Source of the DNA: Chromohalobacter sarecensis
GTDB lineage: Bacteria; Pseudomonadota; Gammaproteobacteria; Pseudomonadales; Halomonadaceae
Direction of reading: 5' to 3'
Length of the DNA: 64,000 nucleotides
NCBI RefSeq assembly: GCF_023061135.1
Contig: NZ_JAKGAN010000003.1
Span: forward strand, 186,001 to 250,000
Both the position numbers and the translations under genes were made by a program. Below are positions 57,506 to 64,000 of the stretch, piece after piece (position 1 is the first letter of the stretch; every line of letters begins with the position of its first letter). The notes under the pieces were generated by a model that worked only from the letters and a program-made list of their open reading frames with translations, was not told where the DNA came from and made no database searches.

Positions 57506-59320
57506 TCATCCATGCAAGGCCTGATGAATGGTCGTGGCCATTTGCGCGCTGATGCCGGGTACGCGGGCCAGCTCATCGCGGCTGGCCTGGCGGACGCCCT
57601 GGAGCCCGCCGAAGAAGCGCAACAACTCCCTGCGGCGCTTGGGGCCGACACCGGGGATGTCCTGCAGGGTCGAGGTACGGCGTTGTTTATCGCGCTGCTG
57701 GCGATGCCCGGTAATCGCAAAGCGGTGCGCCTCGTCACGGATATGCTGGATCAGGTGCAAGCCAGGGGAGGCGCTATCGAGCGATAAGGCATTGTCGACG
57801 GTTTCCAGGAACAGCGTCTCGAGGCCGGGCTTGCGTGTCGTGCCCTTGGCGACCCCGAGCAGGTGCGTGCTCATGATGCCGACATCCTCGAGCACTTCGC
57901 GTGCCATGTTGAGCTGCCCTTTGCCGCCATCGACGATAAGCACGTCGGGCAGTTTGCTATCGTCCTGAACCAGGCGCTTGTAGCGGCGTGTCAGCGCTTG
58001 GCGCATGGCCGCGTAATCGTCGCCCGCCGCGACGCCTTCGATATTGAAACGTCGATAATCGGATTTCACCGGTCCATCCTGATCGAATACCACACACGAG
58101 GCGACCGTCGCTTCACCGTGGCTATGGCTGATGTCGAAACACTCCAGGCGCGTCGGGATCTCCTGCAGGTTGAGTGCCTCGCGCAAGGAATCGAAGCGCT
58201 TTGCCAGCTGCGAGCGATTGGCCAACTGGCTGGTGAGGTGTTGTTCGGCGTTGGTGCCGGCGAGACGCAGCCATTGGGCGCGATGACCGCGTACCTGATG
58301 CGCCACACGGATGCGTTTGCCGGCACGTTCGGAGAGTGCGGCCTGAATGACATCGGCATCTACAAGCGGCAGGGCCGTGATGACCTCGCTGGGGATGTCG
58401 CGATCATGGCCCAGATAATAATGGCTAATGAATGCACCGAGCAGCTCCTCCGCTGTCAGGTCCAGGCCATTTTGCGGCATGTGGTGGCGCGCCCCGAGCA
58501 TGCGTCCACCACGTACGCTCAAAGCACTGATGCAGACGCCGCCCGGGCGCTCGGCGAGGGCGAAGATATCGGCATCGCCGTCGCCGGTGTCGACGATCTG
58601 ACGCTCCTGCAGGCGGCGCAGTTGCTGAATCTGGTCGCGAAGACGTCCCGCTTCCTCGAAGTCCAGCGCCTGGCTGGCGGCTTCCATGTCCTGGGTGAGC
58701 TGCGCGGTCACCTGTTCGCTGCGACCTTCCAGGGACATGATGGCGTGGTCGATATCGCGCTGGTATTCCTCGCGGCCGATATAGTCGACACAGGGCGCGC
58801 TGCAGCGCTGTATTTGATATTGAAGACACGGCCGGGTGCGATGGGCGAAGACGCTGTCCTCACAATTGCGGATGCGAAATATTTTCTGCACCAACGATAG
58901 GCTTTCGCGGACGGCGGTCGAGCTGGGGAAGGGGCCCAGGTAGCGACCGTCGCCGCGTTTCCCGCGCGCACGTTTGAACTCGAGTGCGGGATAAGGGTGG
59001 CGATCCGAGACGAAGATGAACGGATAGGACTTATCATCGCGCAGGAGAATGTTGTACGGCGGCCGTTGCTCCTTGATGAGCGTCTGTTCGAGCAGCAGCG
59101 CCTCGGTCTCGGTGCGCGTGATGGTGACCTGAATATCTGCGATGCGCCCGACCAGGGCCTGCGTCTTGGTATTGAGGGCACCGCGAAAATAGCTGGCGAG
59201 ACGTGCCTTGAGCCGCTTGGCCTTGCCTACATACAAGATCTCGCCGTCGGTATCCAGCATGCGATACACGCCAGGCGACTCGGAAACCGTTTTGAGGAAG
59301 TGCTTGGCATCGAAGCTCAT
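57506..59320 (-). CDS. uvrC: Excinuclease ABC subunit C
   Basis: Makes both incisions in nucleotide excision repair. The 604 residues comprise an N-terminal GIY-YIG nuclease (GVYRMLDTDGEILYVGKAKR), a UVR motif (FEEAGRLRDQIQQLRRLQE), the RNase H-like 5' nuclease (ECFDISHSHGEATVASCVVF, VDGGKGQLNMA) and a C-terminal double HhH (DIPGVGPKRRRELLRFFGGL). gacA lies upstream with 96 nt between, an arrangement shared with E. coli uvrY-uvrC. Confidence 0.97.
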   Translation of the reverse strand: MSFDAKHFLKTVSESPGVYRMLDTDGEILYVGKAKRLKARLASYFRGALNTKTQALVGRIADIQVTITRTETEALLLEQTLIKEQRPPYNILLRDDKSYPFIFVSDRHPYPALEFKRARGKRGDGRYLGPFPSSTAVRESLSLVQKIFRIRNCEDSVFAHRTRPCLQYQIQRCSAPCVDYIGREEYQRDIDHAIMSLEGRSEQVTAQLTQDMEAASQALDFEEAGRLRDQIQQLRRLQERQIVDTGDGDADIFALAERPGGVCISALSVRGGRMLGARHHMPQNGLDLTAEELLGAFISHYYLGHDRDIPSEVITALPLVDADVIQAALSERAGKRIRVAHQVRGHRAQWLRLAGTNAEQHLTSQLANRSQLAKRFDSLREALNLQEIPTRLECFDISHSHGEATVASCVVFDQDGPVKSDYRRFNIEGVAAGDDYAAMRQALTRRYKRLVQDDSKLPDVLIVDGGKGQLNMAREVLEDVGIMSTHLLGVAKGTTRKPGLETLFLETVDNALSLDSASPGLHLIQHIRDEAHRFAITGHRQQRDKQRRTSTLQDIPGVGPKRRRELLRFFGGLQGVRQASRDELARVPGISAQMATTIHQALHG

Positions 59321-59416
59321 GGGTGCAGGACATTCGTTGAGTCGGTCATGCCCGCTAGTGTATCAAAGGGAAAGGGGCGTCGGAGCCCTGACTCGCAGCG
59401 CCAGCGACACCCGGTC

Positions 59417-60061
59417 TCAGGAAGCCTCGTAGCCGTCTATCAAGCCGTAACGTAGCCCCAGGTGGGTGAGCTCGACATCGGATTGCACATTAAGCTTTTC
59501 GAAAATGCGATAACGATAGGTGTTGACGGTCTTGGGACTCAGAAAAAGCCGGTCGGAAATATCGCTGACCTTCTGGCAATTGACGATCATCATCGTCACC
59601 TGCAGCTCGCGATGCGAGAGCTGGTCGAAGGGGTTGTCCTGCGAGCCTATCTTGGAAAGCACAACCTTCTGGGCAATATCCGGGCTGATGTAGCGCTGTC
59701 CCCCGAAAATGGCGCGGATCGCGCGGACCATTTCATCGAGCTCCGTGCCCTTGCTGATGAACCCGGCAGCGCCGGCATCCATGAGGCGCTGGGCAAACGC
59801 TTCTTCGAGAAATGCGGTCACGATCACGACCTTTATATCCGACATGCCGCGCATGATCTTGCGCGTGGCTTCGAGCCCGCCGATGCCGGGCATACGTATA
59901 TCCATCAATACGATATCGGGGCGCAGTTCACGTGCCATGTTGACGGCTTCTTCGCCATCGACGGCTTCAGCGATAACGTGCAAACCATCTTCGGAATCCA
60001 GCATTCGTGCAATGCTGGTACGCACCAGATGGTGATCATCAGCGACAAGAACCTTGATCAA
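59417..60061 (-). CDS. gacA: GacA/UvrY-family response regulator
   Basis: A 214-residue NarL-type regulator. The receiver domain has the acidic pair in VLVADDHHLVRTSI, the phosphorylated Asp in DIVLMDIRMPGIGG, and the Lys in GFISKG. The LuxR-type helix-turn-helix is LSHRELQVTMMIV to RLFLSPKTVNTYRYRIFEKL. The partner is normally the GacS/BarA sensor, and targets are RsmA/CsrA-binding sRNAs. TTG 60061 is the likely start: AGGAG lies 5 nt before it, and it gives the family start IKVLVADD. uvrC follows. Confidence 0.93.
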   Translation of the reverse strand: MIKVLVADDHHLVRTSIARMLDSEDGLHVIAEAVDGEEAVNMARELRPDIVLMDIRMPGIGGLEATRKIMRGMSDIKVVIVTAFLEEAFAQRLMDAGAAGFISKGTELDEMVRAIRAIFGGQRYISPDIAQKVVLSKIGSQDNPFDQLSHRELQVTMMIVNCQKVSDISDRLFLSPKTVNTYRYRIFEKLNVQSDVELTHLGLRYGLIDGYEAS

Positions 60062-60245
60062 GGGAACTCCTGTAATCAATCGCCGGTTAACGAAATAGTG
60101 GTCATGGCGGTCTTATGTGGCGGCCATTATGTAATTCTCTCAATCAACTTAACAGTAATATTGGCATTATGCTGCTGTGGGTTTTGCACTTTCGCGCGCT
60201 GCTCGACGCCAGTGCCGAACCGACTTGGCGGATGGTATGTGCGCA

Positions 60246-60274
60246 TTGACATGGATGGATGGTGGCCGTAATAT
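60246..60274 (+). promoter_or_regulatory. Promoter of tRNA-Ala
   Basis: A perfect TTGACA (60246-60251) is followed after 17 nt by TAATAT (60269-60274), about 80 nt before the tRNA-Ala 5' end. The leader then holds an inverted repeat TTCCAAGG / CCTTGGAA (60283-60290, 60310-60317). Confidence 0.65.
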
Positions 60275-60353
60275 ACGCAGCGTTCCAAGGGCGCTATCGC
60301 GGATATATTCCTTGGAAAGTGGATAAACGCATCGCTCGATGCGCTATCGACAT

Positions 60354-60429
60354 GGGGCCTTAGCTCAGTTGGGAGAGCGCAACACTGGCAGTGTTGAGGT
60401 CAGCGGTTCGAACCCGCTAGGCTCCACCA
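60354..60429 (+). tRNA. tRNA-Ala (anticodon GGC)
   Basis: 76 nt. The acceptor GGGGCCT/AGGCTCC contains the G3-U70 pair that AlaRS requires, and CCA is encoded. The anticodon loop CTGGCAG gives GGC, and the T arm is GCGGTTCGAACCCGC. It stands alone, followed at once by a terminator. Confidence 0.97.
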
Positions 60430-60446
60430 GATTCGCCTGATATCAA

Positions 60447-60477
60447 GCCGCCGACGCATTGCGTCGGCGGCTTTTTT
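60447..60477 (+). terminator. Terminator of tRNA-Ala
   Basis: A perfect 11-bp stem (60447-60457 with 60461-60471) with an ATT loop and six T follows the tRNA by 17 nt. It also separates it from the convergent small CxxC gene. Confidence 0.92.
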
Positions 60478-60521
60478 GCGTGTGTCGTTCAACGTCGGGT
60501 TGTCGTTGGCAGCGCCTTCTT

Positions 60522-60695
60522 TCAAGGGCTGGCGGGGCCGCTGGCACCGCATTCCAGACACCGGTATTGCATGCCGTCCTCGGCATGGCGCTCTTCGAAG
60601 GCTTGCAGGCGCTCGTCGTCATTAATCGTCTCGCTGACGCTGCACGCCGGGCATTCGATGGTACGTTCGTTATCGCGTTGCTCGATGAGAAACAT
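60522..60695 (-). CDS. Small CxxC zinc-ribbon-like protein
   Basis: A 57-residue protein starting MFLIEQRDNERTIECPAC. It has two CxxC pairs 38 residues apart (CPAC, CLEC), a zinc-ribbon spacing, and is otherwise polar and acidic. No family is recognised. CAGGAG lies 6 nt before ATG 60695, strong evidence for translation. The frame is open another 54 codons upstream and contains a further CHHC, which might mean a longer protein. It is convergent with tRNA-Ala. Confidence 0.65.
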   Translation of the reverse strand: MFLIEQRDNERTIECPACSVSETINDDERLQAFEERHAEDGMQYRCLECGASGPASP

Positions 60696-61062
60696 GCTGT
60701 TCTCCTGCCGTAGTCTCGACTCGATGAAAGGCATATCTGCCGTGCAGTGATGGCAAGGCACAAAGCCTGTGAGCACGGAGCTCGTAAAGAGAAAGTCGGC
60801 GTTTGGCGGGGTTGCGTCAACGTAGACATTGGCGATGCCCGGGTAGTAAAAAATCAACGTTCTCGGGGCGTTGCAAGCGCTTGCGCGAGGGGCTTCGTCG
60901 TAAAGCGGGGTGTCGAGTAGGGTGGTGCCGTGGTAGTTAAGTTACAGGAAGGGCCGTCCCGCGGGCGTAGCACGCAAGGCAAGCCAGCATGTCGCGGAAA
61001 TAAAGGAGCCGATGCCGTCCAGGCGGCATCGGCTCTTGCGGTGGATGTGGCGTGTCGGTGGG
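60696..61062. other. 367-nt gap between the CxxC gene and argF
   Basis: No convincing gene was seen. It holds the argF terminator at its right end and, probably, the promoter of the CxxC gene, although no clear -35/-10 pair was found on the minus strand. An open minus frame runs on from the CxxC gene to 60857. Confidence 0.45.
60997..61035 (-). terminator. Terminator of argF
   Basis: A perfect 12-bp stem (61006-61017 with 61024-61035) with a 6-nt loop lies 28 nt past the argF stop, followed on the minus strand by CTTTATTT. Confidence 0.85.
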
Positions 61063-61983
61063 TTATTCGTCGACTTTGCCGAGCAGGAGGAATTCGATCA
61101 AGGCCTTCTGAGCGTGCAAGCGATTGCCGGCTTCTTGCCATACCACGGCACGCGGGTCGTCGAGCAGAGTCATGCTGATTTCCTCGCCGCGATGCGCGGG
61201 CAGGCAATGCAGAAACAGCGCACTATCGGCGGCGCGGTCGAGCAGTGCCTCGGTAACTTGAAAGCCGGCGAAATCCCGCTCGCGCTTGGCCTGTTCCTCT
61301 TCCTGGCCCATTGAGGCCCACACGTCCGTGGTGATCAGCTCCGCGCCTTGTACCGCCTGCTGAGGGTCGTTCAATATCTCTACGCGATCGCCGGCGGCTG
61401 CCACGAGATCGGCATCCGGCTCGTAACCCGGCGGGCAGCAGACGCGCAGTTGGAAATCGAACTGCCGTGCGGCATTGATCCACGAATGGCACATGTTGTT
61501 GCCGTCGCCGATCCAGACGGCGGTCTTGCCCTTCACCGACCCACGGCATTCGGTCCAGGTCATGACATCGGCCAGCAGCTGGCAGGGATGATAATCGTCG
61601 GTCAGCGCGTTGATGACCGGGACCTGGCTGGCGGCGGCATATTCCTCGAGTCCGGCATGCGAGAAGGTGCGGATCATGACGATGTCCACCATCTCGGCGA
61701 GCACGCGGGCGGTATCGCCGATCGGTTCGCCGCGTCCGAGTTGCGTATCGCGCGGTGAAAGGAAGAGCGCATGGCCGCCGAAATGCGCCATGGCAGTTTC
61801 GAAGGACACTCGCGTACGCGTCGAGGACTTCTCGAAAAACATCGCCAGGGTGCGGTTGGCCAAGGGCGTATAGGTCGGCCCTTGTGCCTGGAGGCGGTTC
61901 TTGATCGTAATCGCGCGCTGAATGAGGTGGTTGAGTTCCTCGGGTGACAGGTCGAGCAAGGTCAAGAAGTGGCGTGTGGCCAT
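61063..61983 (-). CDS. argF: Ornithine carbamoyltransferase
   Basis: Makes citrulline from ornithine and carbamoyl phosphate. It has 306 residues. The carbamoyl phosphate motif [16 protein letters not shown] is intact, as are [19 protein letters not shown] and the ornithine-site [19 protein letters not shown] lies 7 nt before ATG 61983. An in-frame ATG at 62016 would add 11 residues but has no such site. It is divergent from grxD. No clear ArgR box was recognised. argJ and argG in this window complete parts of the same pathway. Confidence 0.95.
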   Translation of the reverse strand: MATRHFLTLLDLSPEELNHLIQRAITIKNRLQAQGPTYTPLANRTLAMFFEKSSTRTRVSFETAMAHFGGHALFLSPRDTQLGRGEPIGDTARVLAEMVDIVMIRTFSHAGLEEYAAASQVPVINALTDDYHPCQLLADVMTWTECRGSVKGKTAVWIGDGNNMCHSWINAARQFDFQLRVCCPPGYEPDADLVAAAGDRVEILNDPQQAVQGAELITTDVWASMGQEEEQAKRERDFAGFQVTEALLDRAADSALFLHCLPAHRGEEISMTLLDDPRAVVWQEAGNRLHAQKALIEFLLLGKVDE

Positions 61984-62307
61984 GGCGACGCTCCTTTTAT
62001 ATGTGATCCACGGCATATCTCAGGGCGACGACGCCCACCGACGAAAGCATGTGAGCGTAACAGCCAAGACGTGCCCCCCGAGGCCCGGCTTTCTGCGACG
62101 CTCGGCCTTGCAAGGGCAACATGCGGGCCGTGCGGAAAGTCGACCATCCTAGCCAGGCTGCCGAGAAGGCGCAATTGTCGATATCAAGAGTGTCGGTGTT
62201 ACGAGGGCTGTTTTCGGCGCTCGCCATCAGTAGAATGGACGTACATTCACCCGACGTATTGCGGTGGTGCCGGTCAATGGCAAGCTGCCCCGCGTGAGGA
62301 AACTGAG
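61984..62307. promoter_or_regulatory. Divergent argF / grxD intergenic region
   Basis: 324 nt without a convincing gene. A near-palindrome GAATGGACGTACATTC (62233-62248; one mismatched pair) lies about 60 nt before grxD and could be an operator. The argF side has an AT-rich stretch just before its ribosome site. An open plus frame runs through into grxD but has no homology. Confidence 0.35.
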
Positions 62308-62646
62308 ATGAGCACGACTCTCGAGAACATCCAGCAGCAAATCGGCGAAAACACGATTCTGCTCTACATGAAAGGCACGCCCCAGTTGCCGCAATGCGGC
62401 TTCTCCGCTCAGGCGGTACAGGCGGTCATGGCGTGCGGTGAGCGTTTCGCCTTCGTCAACATTCTCGACAATCCGGACATTCGTACCGAATTGCCCAAAT
62501 ACGCCAACTGGCCGACCTTCCCGCAACTGTGGGTCAACGGCGAATTGGTTGGCGGCTGCGACATCATCGTGGAAATGCACGAAAGCGGTGAGTTGGAGAA
62601 GCTGATCAAGGAAGCCACGGCCAACGCCGAAACCGAACAGGAATGA
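62308..62646 (+). CDS. grxD: Monothiol glutaredoxin GrxD
   Basis: A 112-residue CGFS-type glutaredoxin that carries and delivers 2Fe-2S clusters with glutathione. MKGTPQLPQCGFSAQAVQA holds the active site. WPTFPQLWVNGELVGGCDII is the glutathione-binding block. GTGAGGAAACTGAG precedes ATG 62308. The upstream open frame (from 61969) is not glutaredoxin-like. It is convergent with rnt. Confidence 0.95.
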   Translation: MSTTLENIQQQIGENTILLYMKGTPQLPQCGFSAQAVQAVMACGERFAFVNILDNPDIRTELPKYANWPTFPQLWVNGELVGGCDIIVEMHESGELEKLIKEATANAETEQE

Positions 62647-62693
62647 GGCCTTGAGCCGGGCGCCCTCCCTTGGGAAGGCGCCGGCGCATCAAA

Positions 62694-62726
62694 AAAGCCC
62701 TGCCGATAAACATCGGCAGGGCTTTT
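62694..62726. terminator. Bidirectional terminator between grxD and rnt
   Basis: AAAAGCCCTGCCGAT pairs perfectly with ATCGGCAGGGCTTTT around AAAC, with A and T runs on either side. It is 48 nt past the grxD stop and 34 nt from the end of rnt, which converge. Confidence 0.92.
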
Positions 62727-62759
62727 GTATGGGGGCCAAGCGAGTAACGACGTGTCGCG

Positions 62760-63425
62760 TCAGTCCTCATCCATGCTTTGTTCCTTCTGGGCCAGCTCCC
62801 AGCCGCCGAGATCCTTGTAGCGGTTGACCATGGCACAGAATAGCTCGGCGGTGCGTTCGGTATCGTAACGGGCCGAGTGTGCCGCGTCGTTATCGAAGTC
62901 GATGCCCGCCGCGCGGCAGGCGCGTGCCAGCACGGTCTGGCCGTAGATCAAGCCGCCGAGCGTGGCGGTATCGAAACACGAGAACGGGTGAAAAGGGTTG
63001 CGCTTGATGTCGTTGCGCTCGATGGCGGCATTCAAGAAGCCCTGATCGAAAGCGGCGTTATGGCCGACCAAGATGGCGCGCGTGCACTGGTTGGCCTTGA
63101 TGGCCTTGCGCACCGGCTTGAAGATTTCGCCCAGCGCGTCGTGCTCGTTCAATGCCACTTGCTGGCGCAGTGGGCTATCCAGGTCGATGCCGGTGAAGTC
63201 CAGTGCGGCCTGCTCGATATTGGCCCCGTCGAAGGGTTTGACGTGGAAGGCGTGCGTGGCATCGGGCATCAGGTTGCCCAGCTCGTCCATGGTCAGCGTC
63301 ACGGCGGCGATCTCGAGCAGGGCGTCGCTCTGGGCATTGAAACCCCCGGTTTCCAGATCGACGACGACGGGGAGAAAGCCTCGGAAACGTTTAGCCATCA
63401 AATCGCGTGCCTGGCCGTCGCTCAT
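62760..63425 (-). CDS. rnt: Ribonuclease T
   Basis: 3' exoribonuclease of the DEDDh class that trims tRNA and other stable RNA ends. It has 221 residues. [20 protein letters not shown] gives the DE pair, [17 protein letters not shown] the second Asp, and [15 protein letters not shown] the His and last Asp. ATG 63425 gives the normal length; the frame stays open upstream, but that part overlaps the argG promoter region and is not RNase T. It is divergent from argG. Confidence 0.95.
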   Translation of the reverse strand: MSDGQARDLMAKRFRGFLPVVVDLETGGFNAQSDALLEIAAVTLTMDELGNLMPDATHAFHVKPFDGANIEQAALDFTGIDLDSPLRQQVALNEHDALGEIFKPVRKAIKANQCTRAILVGHNAAFDQGFLNAAIERNDIKRNPFHPFSCFDTATLGGLIYGQTVLARACRAAGIDFDNDAAHSARYDTERTAELFCAMVNRYKDLGGWELAQKEQSMDED

Positions 63426-63557
63426 GCTTTTGCTCCCATCCCAATGCGGTCTCGATAGCGTCGCCACACCCGGGGCGGGGCGACAAAGTGGCCGCGAGTG
63501 TAGCATTTTCACCCCTCGACGTCCCGCTGCTTGGTGTTCGTCAGCCTCACTCGGCGC

Positions 63558-63563
63558 TATAAT
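63558..63563 (+). promoter_or_regulatory. -10 box upstream of argG
   Basis: A perfect TATAAT lies 72 nt before the argG start in the 210-nt rnt-argG gap. No good -35 is seen at normal spacing, so an activator may be needed or the -10 may act with a poor -35. Confidence 0.45.
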
Positions 63564-63635
63564 CGGGTGACGTTTTCTCGCTGTGTTCGCGCAGCCGATC
63601 CATTCGATCAATATCCATCTTTTCAGGAGTCCCGC

Positions 63636-64000
63636 ATGTCCGATGTGAACAAGGTCGTCCTCGCCTATTCCGGCGGCCTGGATACGTCCGTCATCGTCAA
63701 GTGGTTGCAGGAAACCTACGATTGCGAGGTGGTGACCTTCACCGCTGACATCGGTCAGGGCGAAGAGGTCGAACCGGCGCGCGTCAAGGCACAGGCGCTG
63801 GGCGTCAAGGAAATCTACATCGAGGACCTGCGCGAAGAGTTCGTGCGTGACTACGTTTATCCGATGTTCCGCGCCAACACGATCTACGAAGGCGAATACC
63901 TGCTGGGGACCTCCATCGCGCGGCCGTTGATCGCCAAGCGCCTGATCGAGATCGCCAACGAGACCGGCGCCGACGCGATTTCCCACGGCGCCACCGGCAA
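63636..64000 (+). CDS. argG: Argininosuccinate synthase, N-terminal part
   Basis: Joins citrulline and aspartate using ATP. The first 121 codons are seen; the gene runs off the window. The start [20 protein letters not shown] holds the PP-loop [41 protein letters not shown] and [10 protein letters not shown] follow, all typical. AGGAG lies 8 nt before ATG 63636. Confidence 0.96.
   Translation, partial: MSDVNKVVLAYSGGLDTSVIVKWLQETYDCEVVTFTADIGQGEEVEPARVKAQALGVKEIYIEDLREEFVRDYVYPMFRANTIYEGEYLLGTSIARPLIAKRLIEIANETGADAISHGATG

Noticed and set aside
62233-62248. ArgR box between argF and grxD
   Set aside because: The near-palindrome is on the grxD side, has a mismatched pair, and does not fit the ARG-box pattern well enough to name it.

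Overview
The window is a stretch of gammaproteobacterial chromosome. Gene content, high GC, acidic protein surfaces and gene order point to a moderately halophilic member of the Halomonadaceae (Chromohalobacter/Halomonas type), with many blocks ordered as in Pseudomonas. It is almost entirely core genome. I see no insertion sequence, prophage, CRISPR array or intact island.

Layout. 1-5.8 kb: the end of the division and cell-wall cluster (murC end, ddlB, ftsQ, ftsA, ftsZ), then lpxC. 5.8-11.9 kb: dciA, a small unknown membrane ORF just before secA, secA, argJ and a Nudix/ThiE-like fusion. 11.9-17.5 kb: yacG, coaE and type IV pilus genes pilD, pilC, pilB on the minus strand, with pilA divergent. 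17.6-21.8 kb: a hypothetical gene, a TrkH-type potassium transporter, a PlsC-like acyltransferase and rdgC. 22.1-31.9 kb: a long plus-strand run, gyrA-serC-pheA-(tyrA/aroA fusion)-cmk-rpsA. 32.0-39.7 kb: trmJ, groEL/groES with a heat-shock promoter, fxsA, an SDR, a ComEA-like HhH protein, pyrF, and lapB-lapA-ihfB inverted relative to rpsA. 40-44.2 kb: sdhE-ygfX, a FUSC protein, a small membrane protein and topB. 44.3-50.8 kb: a large unknown membrane protein, a SEC-C protein, an AmpG-like permease, rfaH and slyD. 50.8-56.3 kb: a GAF-GGDEF-EAL protein, proS, a lipoprotein and an FNR-family regulator. 56.4-60.4 kb: tRNA-Leu, -Cys and -Gly, pgsA, uvrC, gacA and tRNA-Ala. 60.5-64 kb: a tiny CxxC protein, argF, grxD, rnt and the start of argG.

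How the genes fit together. Peptidoglycan synthesis and divisome assembly sit with the first committed step of lipid A synthesis (lpxC) and Sec export. lapA/lapB, further along, control LpxC turnover in E. coli. serC, pheA, tyrA and aroA carry serine and aromatic amino acid synthesis. argJ, argF and argG are three separate arginine genes. gacA-uvrC-pgsA-tRNA is a conserved block.

The observations most worth checking are: (i) an FNR homologue that lacks two of the four iron-sulfur cysteines; (ii) a SecM-like candidate ORF plus a long stem-loop before secA; (iii) a 19-nt copy of the tRNA-Gly 3' end beside the gene, resembling an attachment-site scar; (iv) a 36-codon remnant resembling the N-terminus of ketopantoate reductase, coupled to topB; (v) several strong palindromes in promoter regions. 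None of these amounts to a clearly new multi-gene system. All functional calls come from reading motifs and gene order; no database search was run.
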